A stretch of 42,195 nucleotides of DNA from JAPUDQ01 sp049291395 (lineage in GTDB: Bacteria; Patescibacteriota; Saccharimonadia; Saccharimonadales; Saccharimonadaceae). The stretch lies in contig JBATPJ010000022.1 in the NCBI GenBank assembly GCA_049291395.1, positions 1 through 42,195 on the forward strand, given 5' to 3'. Both the position numbers and the translations under genes were made by a program. Positions 17,132-24,467 of the stretch are shown here, piece after piece (position 1 is the first letter of the stretch; every line of letters begins with the position of its first letter). The notes beneath the pieces are model-generated. The model had not been told where the DNA came from. It did no database searches and worked only from the letters and a program-made list of their open reading frames with translations.

Positions 17132-18196
17132 CTATCCTGAGACAATCCCACCGCCCAGTACCGTATCATCTCTATATATAACTACAGACTGGCCTGGCGC
17201 CACGGCACGTTCCGGCTCGTCAAGGTGCAGGATGCCTTGACCGAAGGTCGCTGGCAATAATCGGCCCTGATGCCTCATGCGTACGGTGACAGATTCCTTG
17301 CCCCTTGGAGGACGTCCATTGACCCAATGTAACGCACCGAGTGTTACGCGAGACCGCCACAAAGCAAGATCATTAAGGTTGCGGCTGACAATCACAGTAT
17401 TTTTAGCCATATCTTTGTCGACGACGTAGTACGGCAAGCCGCCGCCGACGTTCAGCCCATGACGCTGACCGATCGTATAATAGATCGCTCCTTCGTGGTG
17501 CCCGACGACCGCGCCAGTCTCTTTGTCGATGATCTCACCTGGCTCCGTCTCGACATATTGACCCAAAAATTCTTTGATACCGACCGAACCAACGAAGCAA
17601 ATGCCCTGGCTGTCCTTTTTGCGAGCCGTCGCTAGCCCACGTCGCTCCGCAATCACCCTGACCTCTGTCTTTTCCAGCTCACCGAGTGGAAATAGCGTCT
17701 TTGACAACGCCTCACTCGTCATCCGGTACAGAAAATACGTCTGATCCTTGGCCTCATCCTTCGGACGCTGCAGTACGCATCCTTCTTCCCCCATCCCTCT
17801 TCCCTCTTCCCTCTGGCAACGTGCATAATGCCCCGTCGCAATCATCTCCGCCCCGTCCGCCAGCGCCGTCTCGAGAAACAGTTTGAATTTCACCTCTTGG
17901 TTGCACATGATGTCAGGATTGGGCGTTCGTCCGGCCTGATACTCGGCGATCATATAGTCGACCACACGCTGTTTGTACTCAGTCTGAAAGTCATAGACCT
18001 TAAACGGAATCCCGAGCTGCACCGCCACGCGCTTGGCATCCATCAGATCATCAGCCCACGGGCATTTCATCCCGGGCAAATCCTTAGTCCAGTTTTTCAT
18101 ATAAATTCCGGTCACGTCGTAGCCTTGATCGACCAGCAACGCCGCCGTCACCGACGAATCAACACCACCGCTCATCCCGACGAACACTTTGGTCAC
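17132..18196 (-). CDS. mnmA: tRNA-specific 2-thiouridylase MnmA
   Basis: MnmA puts sulfur on U34 of tRNA Lys, Glu and Gln, using ATP and a persulfide relay. The 354 residues carry the PP-loop SGGVDSS (9-15), the nucleophile in NPDIMCN (C98), and the second Cys in GICFVG (C200). The GQRHGLNVGGG block and the C-terminal beta barrel are also present. The loop around 129-139 (REEGRGMGEEG) is encoded by heptamer tandem DNA and looks inserted. The gene overlaps the DUF218 gene by 4 bases. The cysteine desulfurase that would feed it sulfur is two genes upstream, so the operon makes functional sense. Confidence 0.96.
   Translation of the reverse strand: MTKVFVGMSGGVDSSVTAALLVDQGYDVTGIYMKNWTKDLPGMKCPWADDLMDAKRVAVQLGIPFKVYDFQTEYKQRVVDYMIAEYQAGRTPNPDIMCNQEVKFKLFLETALADGAEMIATGHYARCQREEGRGMGEEGCVLQRPKDEAKDQTYFLYRMTSEALSKTLFPLGELEKTEVRVIAERRGLATARKKDSQGICFVGSVGIKEFLGQYVETEPGEIIDKETGAVVGHHEGAIYYTIGQRHGLNVGGGLPYYVVDKDMAKNTVIVSRNLNDLALWRSRVTLGALHWVNGRPPRGKESVTVRMRHQGRLLPATFGQGILHLDEPERAVAPGQSVVIYRDDTVLGGGIVSG
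17794..17814. repeat. Three perfect TCCCTCT heptamers inside mnmA
   Basis: TCCCTCT is repeated three times (21 bases), flanked by further CT-rich sequence from about 17781. It encodes a Glu/Gly/Arg-rich loop between conserved blocks. Gain or loss of one unit would shift the reading frame. Confidence 0.85.
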
Positions 18197-18801
18197 AGTA
18201 TCGTCCCAAATGTCACGTAAAATATCAAGATCTTGACGAGTTCACTAAATGCCAGCCACAGTCCACTCGGTGTCGCCCACCACCATTCACCCCATTGGCG
18301 ATCATGTGCCACCGGATGATTGATGATCTCGACATCACTGCCGAGGCGAGCGCGAAATTCAAGTGAGGCCCGTTTCTGATGATAAGCACTCGTCACGAGG
18401 ATAATGCGTTTGATGTTGTTGTCATGGATAAAAAGCCCGGTATTCACGGCATTTTCAGCAGTCGTCTGCGAGAATTCTTCGATAGATATGTCTGATTCGG
18501 GTACACCAAGTCCGAGCGCGTATTTCTTCATGGCGAGTGCATTACTAAGGCCAGTCTTGTCGGCAGCCGCACCCGAAAAGATCAGGCGATTGCCCCAGCC
18601 TTCTTTGTAGAGCTTGATCGCCTCACCCGTCCGAGCGGTCGTATCGCCACCACTGATCGCTACGATCGCATCAGCCGCGGCACAAGTACCGGGCTGTGGT
18701 TTTGCACAGTCTTTGAGATCGTCTGGACCGAGGTATGATGGTACGACAAATATCACCAGCCCCGCGATGACAGCCATGCTACCGACAATCATCCGGATCA
18801 T
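18193..18801 (-). CDS. DUF218/YdcF-family membrane protein
   Basis: A 202-residue protein with an N-terminal membrane segment (about 3-24) and a DUF218 (YdcF/SanA/ElyC-like) domain. The domain shows AIVAISGGDTTARTGEAIKLYKEG, LIFSGAAAD, EEFSQTTAENA and VTSAYHQKRA. ElyC and SanA relatives act on envelope precursor metabolism or barrier function, but the substrate here is unknown. A C-terminal hydrophobic stretch (LVKILIFYVTFGTIL) may also associate with the membrane. It lies between cysteine desulfurase and mnmA with 4-base overlaps on both sides, so it is co-translated with a sulfur pathway that has no obvious link to it. Confidence 0.88.
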   Translation of the reverse strand: MIRMIVGSMAVIAGLVIFVVPSYLGPDDLKDCAKPQPGTCAAADAIVAISGGDTTARTGEAIKLYKEGWGNRLIFSGAAADKTGLSNALAMKKYALGLGVPESDISIEEFSQTTAENAVNTGLFIHDNNIKRIILVTSAYHQKRASLEFRARLGSDVEIINHPVAHDRQWGEWWWATPSGLWLAFSELVKILIFYVTFGTIL

Positions 18802-19955
18802 AGCCCACGCTCCTGCTTGATGACATCTGTGATGATCTGACAGGCTCGTTCGATTTCGCCTGCCGTCGTCTGACGTCCAAGGCTAAGTCGCAAACTGCCA
18901 TCAGCCAGCTCATCGCTCATCCCGATAGCCGTGAGGACATGTGACCGAGTACTGCTCCGGGCGGCACACGCCGAACCAGTCGCCGCCATGACACCGCGAT
19001 CATCGAGGGCAAATACTGCCCTCTCACCGTCGAGATCAGGTATCGAGACGTGAAGTATGTGTGATACGCGCTGCTTCGGATGACCATTCACGACGACACC
19101 AGGTATAGCGTCCTCGATACAGCGCTGTAGCTGATCACGAAGGTGAGCTAGTCGTCGGCTTTCTTCGCCGCGTTTGGCTACGGCGAACGATAGCGCTTCG
19201 GCAAATCCAACCGCTCCGGCGACGTTCTCCGTACCGGCGCGCAAGCCGTTTTCCTGGCCGCCACCATCGATCAACGGGCGAAGCTGCATACCAGCTCGCA
19301 TCCAGAGCAATCCAACCTGCTTCGGACCATAACATTTGCCCGCACTGAGTGTCATCATATCCACCCCGAGCCGAGAGACGGAGATATCGAGCAGCCCCGC
19401 CGCCTGCGAGGCATCAGTATGCAACCATAGTGGCAGACCTACCCCGCGAGCCCGACGATCCTGCCTGATCTGCTCAACCAGCTGCGCGATCGCTCTCAGA
19501 GGCTGGACGGTACCGAGCTCGTTGTTGGCGTAGCCGATGCTGATGAGTGTAACATCATCAGTGATCACGGCTTTCACGGCCGCCTCAGTGACATAGCCAC
19601 GATGATCCGCTTCGATCCATAGACCGCCCAGTCGCTTTACCGTCTCGATGACGGCGCTATGCTCGATACGACTTGTCGCGACGCGGCCTCCGTATTGTCC
19701 GATCGCACCAGTGATAGCGAGGTTGATCGACTCAGTCGAGCCAGCCGTCAGGATAATTTCTTGAGATTTGGCGCCGATCGCCATCGCGAGACGATGACGG
19801 GCCTGCTCGAGATCAGCACGCACAGCGCGCGCCGCATCGTACATCGCCGAAGGATTGTAGTACTGACTCGTTAGATACGGCTCCATAGCCGCAAAAACCC
19901 GCTGGTCAAGCGGGGTCGCAGCAGCATAATCGAGATATATTTCCGTCCCACTCAT
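18798..19955 (-). CDS. Cysteine desulfurase (NifS/IscS family)
   Basis: A PLP enzyme converting cysteine to alanine and passing on persulfide sulfur. The 385 residues show TAGSTESIN (70-78), RIEH with PLP-stacking H99, HTDASQ with D181, and the Schiff-base lysine K207 in LSAGKCYGPK. SAGK replaces the common SAHK. The active-site loop is ATGSACAARSS with C330, and RLSLGR comes near the end. The short active-site loop resembles group I enzymes. Its likely client is MnmA in the same operon; Fe-S assembly is possible, but no scaffold gene is visible. The start overlaps the upstream hypothetical gene by ATGA, yet a TGTTACAAT box also precedes it. Confidence 0.95.
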   Translation of the reverse strand: MSGTEIYLDYAAATPLDQRVFAAMEPYLTSQYYNPSAMYDAARAVRADLEQARHRLAMAIGAKSQEIILTAGSTESINLAITGAIGQYGGRVATSRIEHSAVIETVKRLGGLWIEADHRGYVTEAAVKAVITDDVTLISIGYANNELGTVQPLRAIAQLVEQIRQDRRARGVGLPLWLHTDASQAAGLLDISVSRLGVDMMTLSAGKCYGPKQVGLLWMRAGMQLRPLIDGGGQENGLRAGTENVAGAVGFAEALSFAVAKRGEESRRLAHLRDQLQRCIEDAIPGVVVNGHPKQRVSHILHVSIPDLDGERAVFALDDRGVMAATGSACAARSSTRSHVLTAIGMSDELADGSLRLSLGRQTTAGEIERACQIITDVIKQERGL

Positions 19956-20401
19956 ATAGACATTGTAACATTTGGCGCCGAGCTTGGCAGCGTCGTGAGC
20001 AGCTCGCCAGTCGCGGGGTCACGCTTGTAGATACCTCTCATCACTTGTTCGTAGTACAAACGTACCGCAACGCCAAAATTCTGCATCTCGTCAGCATCGA
20101 GATAGCCGTAGTTGCCGCCATCATAGGATTTCAGGATACCATTCGGATGTACTTCGTAGCGAGTCGTCCGTTCTTGATCTTTGCCCTGCTCGTTTTTCCA
20201 CTGTTCATACCAGATCCAGGTATGGTCATCCAGACAAAAGAATTCCCGTCGATGCCCGCGAGGAACCGGCCCAAACAAATAGCGACCGATGTCCGACTCT
20301 AGCTCGATCAGCTCACGCTCGGTCAGCGATTTGAGTGGTCGGGTATCCATGTCCTTTGGCGAACCAGTGAGGAGTGTGATGGCTTTTTGGAAGAGGCTCA
20401 T
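19952..20401 (-). CDS. Conserved hypothetical protein, 149 aa
   Basis: A soluble protein I do not recognise. It has an N-terminal helical part (LKSLTERELIELESDIGRYL). A beta-rich centre has many aromatic residues (HRREFFCLDDHTWIWYEQW, TTRYEVHPNGILKSYDGGNYGYL). It ends in a helix (NFGVAVRLYYEQVMRGIY). The pattern is that of a small alpha-beta domain handling a ligand or protein, not an enzyme with an obvious active site. An AAGGA site lies eight bases before the ATG, and it follows the next hypothetical gene by 11 bases. Its stop overlaps the cysteine desulfurase start, so it belongs to the same operon. Confidence 0.8.
   Translation of the reverse strand: MSLFQKAITLLTGSPKDMDTRPLKSLTERELIELESDIGRYLFGPVPRGHRREFFCLDDHTWIWYEQWKNEQGKDQERTTRYEVHPNGILKSYDGGNYGYLDADEMQNFGVAVRLYYEQVMRGIYKRDPATGELLTTLPSSAPNVTMSI
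19962..19970 (-). promoter_or_regulatory. Extended -10 box before cysteine desulfurase
   Basis: TGTTACAAT on the minus strand ends six bases before the ATG at 19955, inside the last codons of the upstream gene. The identical nonamer at the identical distance precedes tatD. It may be an internal leaderless promoter. Confidence 0.5.
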
Positions 20402-20412
20402 TATAGTGGTCC

Positions 20413-20934
20413 TTATGCGGCCTTATTCGTGATCGCATCGATATAGCTGACAGGCTGGGCATTGACCTCTTTACGAGCAAAGTCGATCATCCGTCCGACA
20501 CCGAGAAACTGCGCAGGGGTTGTATAGCCTTCAGGATTGCTCACTTTTTTCTCGCCGATAGGGACAGAAGCCGTATCACGAGCCATTGATCGAGCATCGT
20601 CTGCAAGCCCCCGATTTATCTCACCACCTTGGTTACGCCAGTTAGCCATTGTCTGATTGAGCTCTTTCGAGCTCTCTGTCACGCCCCCGAGATTATTAGC
20701 AGCTGTTTCATCATAGAGCCGCCCGATATTGTGTAGGGCTTGATCTTTTTCGTTGATATAGAGTGTCCCATCTTTGTCTGGTGTCATTACGACAAGATTA
20801 GCACTATTAGTATTAGTACTCATGGTCTTGTCCAGACTCGCCTGCAGGTCTCGTTCGAGCGCATAGTTCGATGAAGTACCACCCGGGTAGGATGGAATTT
20901 GAAAAGCAATGTTAGATGCGGTACGCTGTGCCAC
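20413..20934 (-). CDS. Hypothetical soluble protein, 173 aa, GTG start
   Basis: No family is recognised. The protein is polar and probably mostly helical, with many Asn, Ser and Thr. The segments TMSTNTNSANLVVMTPDKDG and LYINEKDQALHNIGRLYDE look like a strand followed by a helix, and VGRMIDFARKEVNAQPVSYI closes it. The GTG at 20934 is the only possible start, since a stop codon lies two codons upstream. A GGAGAG site eight bases before it supports the choice. It starts 49 bases after the stop of tatD on the other side and leads the operon toward cysteine desulfurase and mnmA. There is no signal peptide or membrane segment. Confidence 0.75.
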   Translation of the reverse strand: MAQRTASNIAFQIPSYPGGTSSNYALERDLQASLDKTMSTNTNSANLVVMTPDKDGTLYINEKDQALHNIGRLYDETAANNLGGVTESSKELNQTMANWRNQGGEINRGLADDARSMARDTASVPIGEKKVSNPEGYTTPAQFLGVGRMIDFARKEVNAQPVSYIDAITNKAA

Positions 20935-20983
20935 TGGTCAATCTCTCCACATATTATCGTTGGTGGTGTTTGATTGGTTGTGT

Positions 20984-21793
20984 TTATTTGAGAGTAAATA
21001 GATGCGTTGCACTAGCTTCCGTTGCGCGCGAGAGCTCCTGGAGATTGATAGACTGGAGATTCGCTATATGTCCGGCAACGTGCTCTAATAGTGCTGGCTC
21101 GTTCACTTTACCACGATGGGGCACTGGTGTCAAGTACGGCGCATCTGTTTCGAGCAGCATTTTGTCGGTCGGAATAGCCCTATAAAGATCTTGTTTGTCA
21201 CGTGCAAACGTCGCGATACCATTGACCCCGATATACAGGTTTCTTGATAGCGCCACTTCGAGCGTCTTGGGGCTGTCCGTAAAGCTATGCAACACGCCTC
21301 TCACCCCAGGGAAATTATCCAGTATCGGCCAGAAATCATCAAACGCCTCGCGCACATGGAACGAAACCGGCAGATCATAATCCCGCGCCAACTGTAGCTG
21401 CTCCTCGAGAGCCTGTATCTGCACCTCGCGCGGCGAATGCGTGTAATAGTAATCCAGCCCGATCTCGCCGATGCCAACGATGCGCCCCGTGACACTTCCT
21501 TCACCCTGTCGTGCCTCGTGACTCGTGACTCGTGTCTCGCTCCGCCCCTCAATCATCCCTCGTAGTTCACCCAGCTGAGCACCCTCCCGTGCCGTCTCAT
21601 GCGGATGCACCCCGACCACCGCCCAGGCATTCGCGTGAGTACTGGCAAATTGCATCGCCTCACGTGATGATTTGAGATCGGTCCCAACCACCAGCAACCT
21701 CGTCACTCCTGCCTCCATCGCCCGCTGATAAGCGCCCTCGGCCTCCGGGTAGTCCTCTTCGTGGATGTGGCAATGTGTATCGGTAAATGTCAT
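20984..21793 (-). CDS. tatD: TatD-family metal-dependent DNase
   Basis: A TIM-barrel hydrolase of the TatD family (DNA repair/3'-5' exonuclease or deoxyribonuclease). Metal ligands are seen in TDTHCH (HxH at the first strand), GIGEIGLDYYY with the Glu, PVSFHVREA with His, VLHSFTDS with His, and LLETDAPYLTP with the final Asp. The start at 21793 gives MTFTDTHCHIHEED; a longer frame from 21820 only adds nine unlikely residues. A loop of about 20 residues before VGIGEIG (RSETRVTSHEARQGEG) is encoded by heptamer repeats and looks inserted. A leaderless-type promoter precedes the ATG. Confidence 0.95.
   Translation of the reverse strand: MTFTDTHCHIHEEDYPEAEGAYQRAMEAGVTRLLVVGTDLKSSREAMQFASTHANAWAVVGVHPHETAREGAQLGELRGMIEGRSETRVTSHEARQGEGSVTGRIVGIGEIGLDYYYTHSPREVQIQALEEQLQLARDYDLPVSFHVREAFDDFWPILDNFPGVRGVLHSFTDSPKTLEVALSRNLYIGVNGIATFARDKQDLYRAIPTDKMLLETDAPYLTPVPHRGKVNEPALLEHVAGHIANLQSINLQELSRATEASATHLFTLK
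21514..21534. repeat. Heptamer tandem repeat (ACTCGTG) inside tatD
   Basis: CCTCGTG, ACTCGTG, ACTCGTG and then a decayed TCTCGCT. It encodes part of an extra hydrophilic loop. The unit length matches the heptamers found in mnmA although the sequence differs. Confidence 0.8.
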
Positions 21794-21799
21794 ATCAGT

Positions 21800-21808
21800 A
21801 TTGTAACA
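21800..21808 (-). promoter_or_regulatory. Extended -10 promoter of tatD, leaderless type
   Basis: TGTTACAAT ends six bases before the ATG at 21793. It lies only 15 bases from the NrtR-like palindrome of the divergent nadE promoter. Confidence 0.6.
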
Positions 21809-21823
21809 AATCGTCATCATATC

Positions 21824-21844
21824 TTAGTGTATAGTTGACACTAT
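21824..21844. promoter_or_regulatory. NrtR-box candidate upstream of nadE
   Basis: TTAGTGT-N7-ACACTAT, matching the palindrome TTAGTGT-N7-ACACTAA with one mismatch. It overlaps the consensus -35 TTGACA of nadE (21835-21840), a position suited to repression. The matching -10 is poor (TAGCCT, 21858-21863). Confidence 0.8.
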
Positions 21845-21870
21845 GTTTGTCACATGCTAGCCTGGTAGGT

Positions 21871-21891
21871 AAGGTGTATATGACACACTAA
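21871..21891. promoter_or_regulatory. Second, weaker NrtR-box candidate before the nadE RBS
   Basis: AAGGTGT-N7-ACACTAA: one perfect half-site and four of seven matches in the other. It lies 47 bp centre to centre from the first box and directly before the AAGGAGG ribosome site (21893-21899). Confidence 0.5.
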
Positions 21892-21904
21892 CTAAGGAGG
21901 CACT

Positions 21905-22717
21905 ATGACAGAACGACAATCCGCTATCATCGCCGAACTCGGCGTCCAACCATCCATCGAGCCACTCCACGAGTTCGAGCGACGAGTCGATTTCCTGGCC
22001 GCCTACCTGGCCCACACCGGGCTCCGTGGGTTCACCCTCGGCATCTCGGGCGGGCAAGATTCACTCCTCGCGGGACTGATCGCTCAGCGTGCCGTCGAGC
22101 TTCGTCGTCGTCAAGGATTTGATGCGGAATTTCACGCTATATTACTTCCCTATGGCATCCAGGCCGACCGCGCTGACGCCGAACTGGCCATCACGACGAT
22201 CGCACCGGACGCCGTCCATGATATCGATATCAAACCGACAGTCGATGCGCTCAGGGCATCATATAGCACCGCGCTTGGCGAACCTCTTCCTGACCCCGAC
22301 GGAGGCAATGTCAAAGCTCGCGCCCGCATGACGGTACAGTATGCTGTGGCGGGACACCGTAGACTACTCGTCATCGGCACCGACCATGCAGCCGAAGCGG
22401 TCACGGGATTCTTCACAAAATTCGGCGATGGCGGCGCAGACGTCATCCCTCTTTCTGGCCTCACCAAACGCCAAGGCCGCGCCATCTTACGAGCTCTCAA
22501 TGTCCCAGAACTATTCACAACCAAACCACCAACCGCCGATCTCCTTGACAAGAAACCTGGCCAAACTGACGAGGATGAGCTCGGATTAACATACGATCAG
22601 CTCGATGATTATCTCGAAGGCCGCTCTGTCGATCCCGATATCGCCGCTCAGATAGAGGCACGCTATGACTCTACCTGGCACAAACGTAGCCTACCCGTGG
22701 CATACCGCCGATCATAA
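21905..22717 (+). CDS. nadE: NAD synthetase NadE (ammonia-dependent type)
   Basis: NadE converts nicotinate adenine dinucleotide to NAD with ATP and ammonia. The 270-residue protein has the PP-loop LGISGGQDSLLAGL (about 45-58) and the LLPYGIQADRADAELA stretch. VKARARMTVQYAVAG, VIGTDHAAEAVTGFFTKFGDGGADVIPLSGL and TADLLDKKPGQTDEDELG line the substrate site. There is no glutaminase domain. An AAGGAGG site precedes the ATG by five bases (21893-21899). The palindrome in its promoter and the nrtR gene 38 bases downstream indicate NAD-responsive control. It completes the salvage route begun by pncA and the phosphoribosyltransferase 6.7 kb away. No NadD/NadM adenylyltransferase is in the window. Confidence 0.97.
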   Translation: MTERQSAIIAELGVQPSIEPLHEFERRVDFLAAYLAHTGLRGFTLGISGGQDSLLAGLIAQRAVELRRRQGFDAEFHAILLPYGIQADRADAELAITTIAPDAVHDIDIKPTVDALRASYSTALGEPLPDPDGGNVKARARMTVQYAVAGHRRLLVIGTDHAAEAVTGFFTKFGDGGADVIPLSGLTKRQGRAILRALNVPELFTTKPPTADLLDKKPGQTDEDELGLTYDQLDDYLEGRSVDPDIAAQIEARYDSTWHKRSLPVAYRRS

Positions 22718-22755
22718 CCATTGGCAAAATGCTCTCGACCGAGTAGACTTGTTGT

Positions 22756-23433
22756 ATGAAGTACACCTCGCCCTATACACCACCGACTCTCACGATCGAC
22801 GCTGTCATATTCCAGATACAAAGCAACGTTCTGGAAGTCTTACTACTCCGTCGACCAGATGACCCATTCAAGGGCGAGTGGGCACTACCGGGCGGATATA
22901 GCGCCGCTGGTGAGACGACGACTAGTTCCCTGCACCGTATTGTCCTCCAGAAGACCGGTGTCGACACCGAGAAAGACCTCAGTTACATCGAGCAACTCTA
23001 CACCTTCGATACAGTTGACCGCGACCCTCGCGGACATGCCGTCTCGGTCTCATATCTCGGCTGTGGCCGCGACATCACTGTCCGCAACACCAACCCCGAT
23101 GTGACATTTCTCGCTGTCGATAGCCTACCGAAGCTAGCATATGACCATGCCAATATCATCCGCTACGCGCACGAGCGGCTCATCGCCAAGCTCACGTACA
23201 CCAACGCTGTATCGGCGTTTTTGCCGCGACGGTTTACCCTCAGTCAGTTACAGGCAACCTATGAGATCATCTTTGGTCGCGAGTTTGACAAACGCAATTT
23301 CCGCAAAAAATTCCTCAGCCTCGAGCTCATCCACGAGACGACCGAGATGTGGCGCGAAGGCGCCCACCGCCCCGCCCGCCTCTACGAGTTCAATAGCAAA
23401 AAGCTCGAGAGTTTATCACGAAGCTTTGACTAG
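22756..23433 (+). CDS. nrtR: NrtR, Nudix-type regulator of NAD metabolism
   Basis: A 225-residue regulator with an N-terminal Nudix-fold effector domain (about 10-140) and a C-terminal winged helix (about 148-225). The Nudix signature GGYSAAGETTTSSLHRIVLQKTG is degenerate: the REUXEE core has become HRIVLQ. It is therefore unlikely to hydrolyse substrate, as known for NrtR proteins, which sense ADP-ribose or related NAD metabolites. The C-terminal FTLSQLQATYEIIFGREFDKRNFRKKF and PARLYEF are typical of this family. It follows nadE by 38 bases and lacks a clear ribosome site, with a TAGACT box six bases before the ATG. Its expected operators are the TTAGTGT-N7-ACACTAA palindromes. Confidence 0.93.
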   Translation: MKYTSPYTPPTLTIDAVIFQIQSNVLEVLLLRRPDDPFKGEWALPGGYSAAGETTTSSLHRIVLQKTGVDTEKDLSYIEQLYTFDTVDRDPRGHAVSVSYLGCGRDITVRNTNPDVTFLAVDSLPKLAYDHANIIRYAHERLIAKLTYTNAVSAFLPRRFTLSQLQATYEIIFGREFDKRNFRKKFLSLELIHETTEMWREGAHRPARLYEFNSKKLESLSRSFD

Positions 23434-23474
23434 TTTCGTACATAATAACCCTAGGCCCCAATCCATATCACAAT

Positions 23475-23497
23475 AAAAACCGAGGTTAATTCCTCGG
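23475..23497 (-). terminator. Intrinsic terminator of the phosphatase-kinase-vWA operon
   Basis: On the minus strand CCGAGG, a six-base loop and CCTCGG are followed directly by TTTTTATTG. This is a short GC-rich stem with a U-tract, about 160 bases after the vWA stop. Confidence 0.75.
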
Positions 23498-23531
23498 CGA
23501 GTTATGATTTCAGTATAATGTTGTGATGCGT

Positions 23532-23580
23532 ACGGTCGCTTGCATGGTAGGTTTCTCTACACCATGCAAGCGACCGTCTT
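23532..23580 (+). terminator. 17-bp hairpin downstream of nrtR, probable terminator
   Basis: A perfect 17-bp inverted repeat: left arm 23532-23548 (ACGGTCGCTTGCATGGT), right arm 23561-23577, with a 12-base loop. CTTTTGCG follows it on the plus strand. The U-tract is short, but the stem is very strong. It is symmetric enough to hinder both strands. Confidence 0.65.
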
Positions 23581-23658
23581 TTGCGAATGAAGGTGATAAA
23601 CTCCGGTAAGAAAGTCTACCGTCACTCGATCAGATCATACGCATCTTCATGGTTTCAC

Positions 23659-24405
23659 TCAGCTGCCAAAGCCGCCAAGTACCACCTTGCTGAACGAGCC
23701 CGCCGTCTGGCTGGCTCGCACTGCCGACTGAGAGATGACCTGTGCAGCCCGACGGATCTCCGACGCGCTGTTGCCAGGCGTCATGACGAACTTGCCGGAA
23801 ATGCCCATGGAGTCGAAGACAGCCCGGAAGTCCGTGCTGCCGTCATCGATCCCCATCGCCATGACCAAGAACTGCTCCGTGCGGAGCAACTCCTCGGCCA
23901 ACAGCCTGACATCGCGTGCCCGCAGTCGCGACCCGTAGTCGGCGCCATCGGAGATGATGACGACGACGCCACGTACCGCAACGCCGCCGTTCTCGAACTC
24001 CTCGACCTTGAGCTTCAGCGCCTCGAGGGCACTGTGAGTCCGGTCGTAGAGAGGGGTGCAACCCATCGCCCGGTAGTTGGACGAGTCAAGCCGCGGCGCG
24101 TTCTCGAGTGCGACGTAGGGGAAGAGCCTACCGGCGTTGAGCTGCCAGCAATCTGCCACGATCGTCGCCGCCGACTTAGAGCCAAGCAAGGCCTCCTGGA
24201 TGAGGTTGAAAGCCGTACGAACGTTGTCCTCGTTGCCGGCACTCGAGATCGATGAGCTGTCGTCGACGATGACAGACAACACAAAGGTCTCGGCGGTGGT
24301 GATGTCGTCGAGGGTGATCTCACCCAGTCCTGCTTGGATAGCCGGACCGAGAGTATCGCCAGGCAGTTGTGCTCCCTGGGAGGTTCCGAATGCAAAAGTG
24401 CTCAT
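23659..24405 (-). CDS. vWA-domain protein (YegL/TerY type)
   Basis: A 248-residue soluble vWA protein. The MIDAS metal site is intact: DDSSSIS (D48, S50, S52), GCTPLYD with T117, and ISDGADYG with D153. There is no signal peptide, so it acts in the cytosol. With the PP2C and kinase of the same operon it matches the YegL, YegK and YegI set of E. coli, the vWA-phosphatase-kinase triad also known from Ter stress systems. vWA members are thought to be the phosphorylated or scaffold partner. The ATG at 24405 has AAAGGA six bases upstream; the longer frame to 24471 adds an unlikely peptide. Base composition is clearly more GC-rich than the flanking core genes. Confidence 0.88.
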   Translation of the reverse strand: MSTFAFGTSQGAQLPGDTLGPAIQAGLGEITLDDITTAETFVLSVIVDDSSSISSAGNEDNVRTAFNLIQEALLGSKSAATIVADCWQLNAGRLFPYVALENAPRLDSSNYRAMGCTPLYDRTHSALEALKLKVEEFENGGVAVRGVVVIISDGADYGSRLRARDVRLLAEELLRTEQFLVMAMGIDDGSTDFRAVFDSMGISGKFVMTPGNSASEIRRAAQVISQSAVRASQTAGSFSKVVLGGFGS

Positions 24406-24451
24406 GGCTGGTCCTTTCATGGTTGTGTACGGAAATGAGCAATTGGTATAA

Positions 24452-24466
24452 GGGGAGAAATTCCCC
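24452..24466 (-). promoter_or_regulatory. Intercistronic hairpin between the isochorismatase and vWA genes
   Basis: GGGGA, a five-base loop and TCCCC lie one base after the isochorismatase stop codon, with no U-tract. It could protect or separate the two messages; function is inferred. Confidence 0.4.
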
Positions 24467-24467
24467 C

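Larger units (their letters stand above)
23434..23658. other. Convergent intergenic region with crossed hairpins
   Basis: Between nrtR (plus) and the vWA gene (minus). It contains a minus-strand terminator and, further on, a long plus-strand hairpin, so each hairpin lies beyond the other. A TATAAT at 23514-23519, six bases before an ATG of a 27-codon frame (23526-23609), is also present. No other gene was recognised. Confidence 0.6.
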
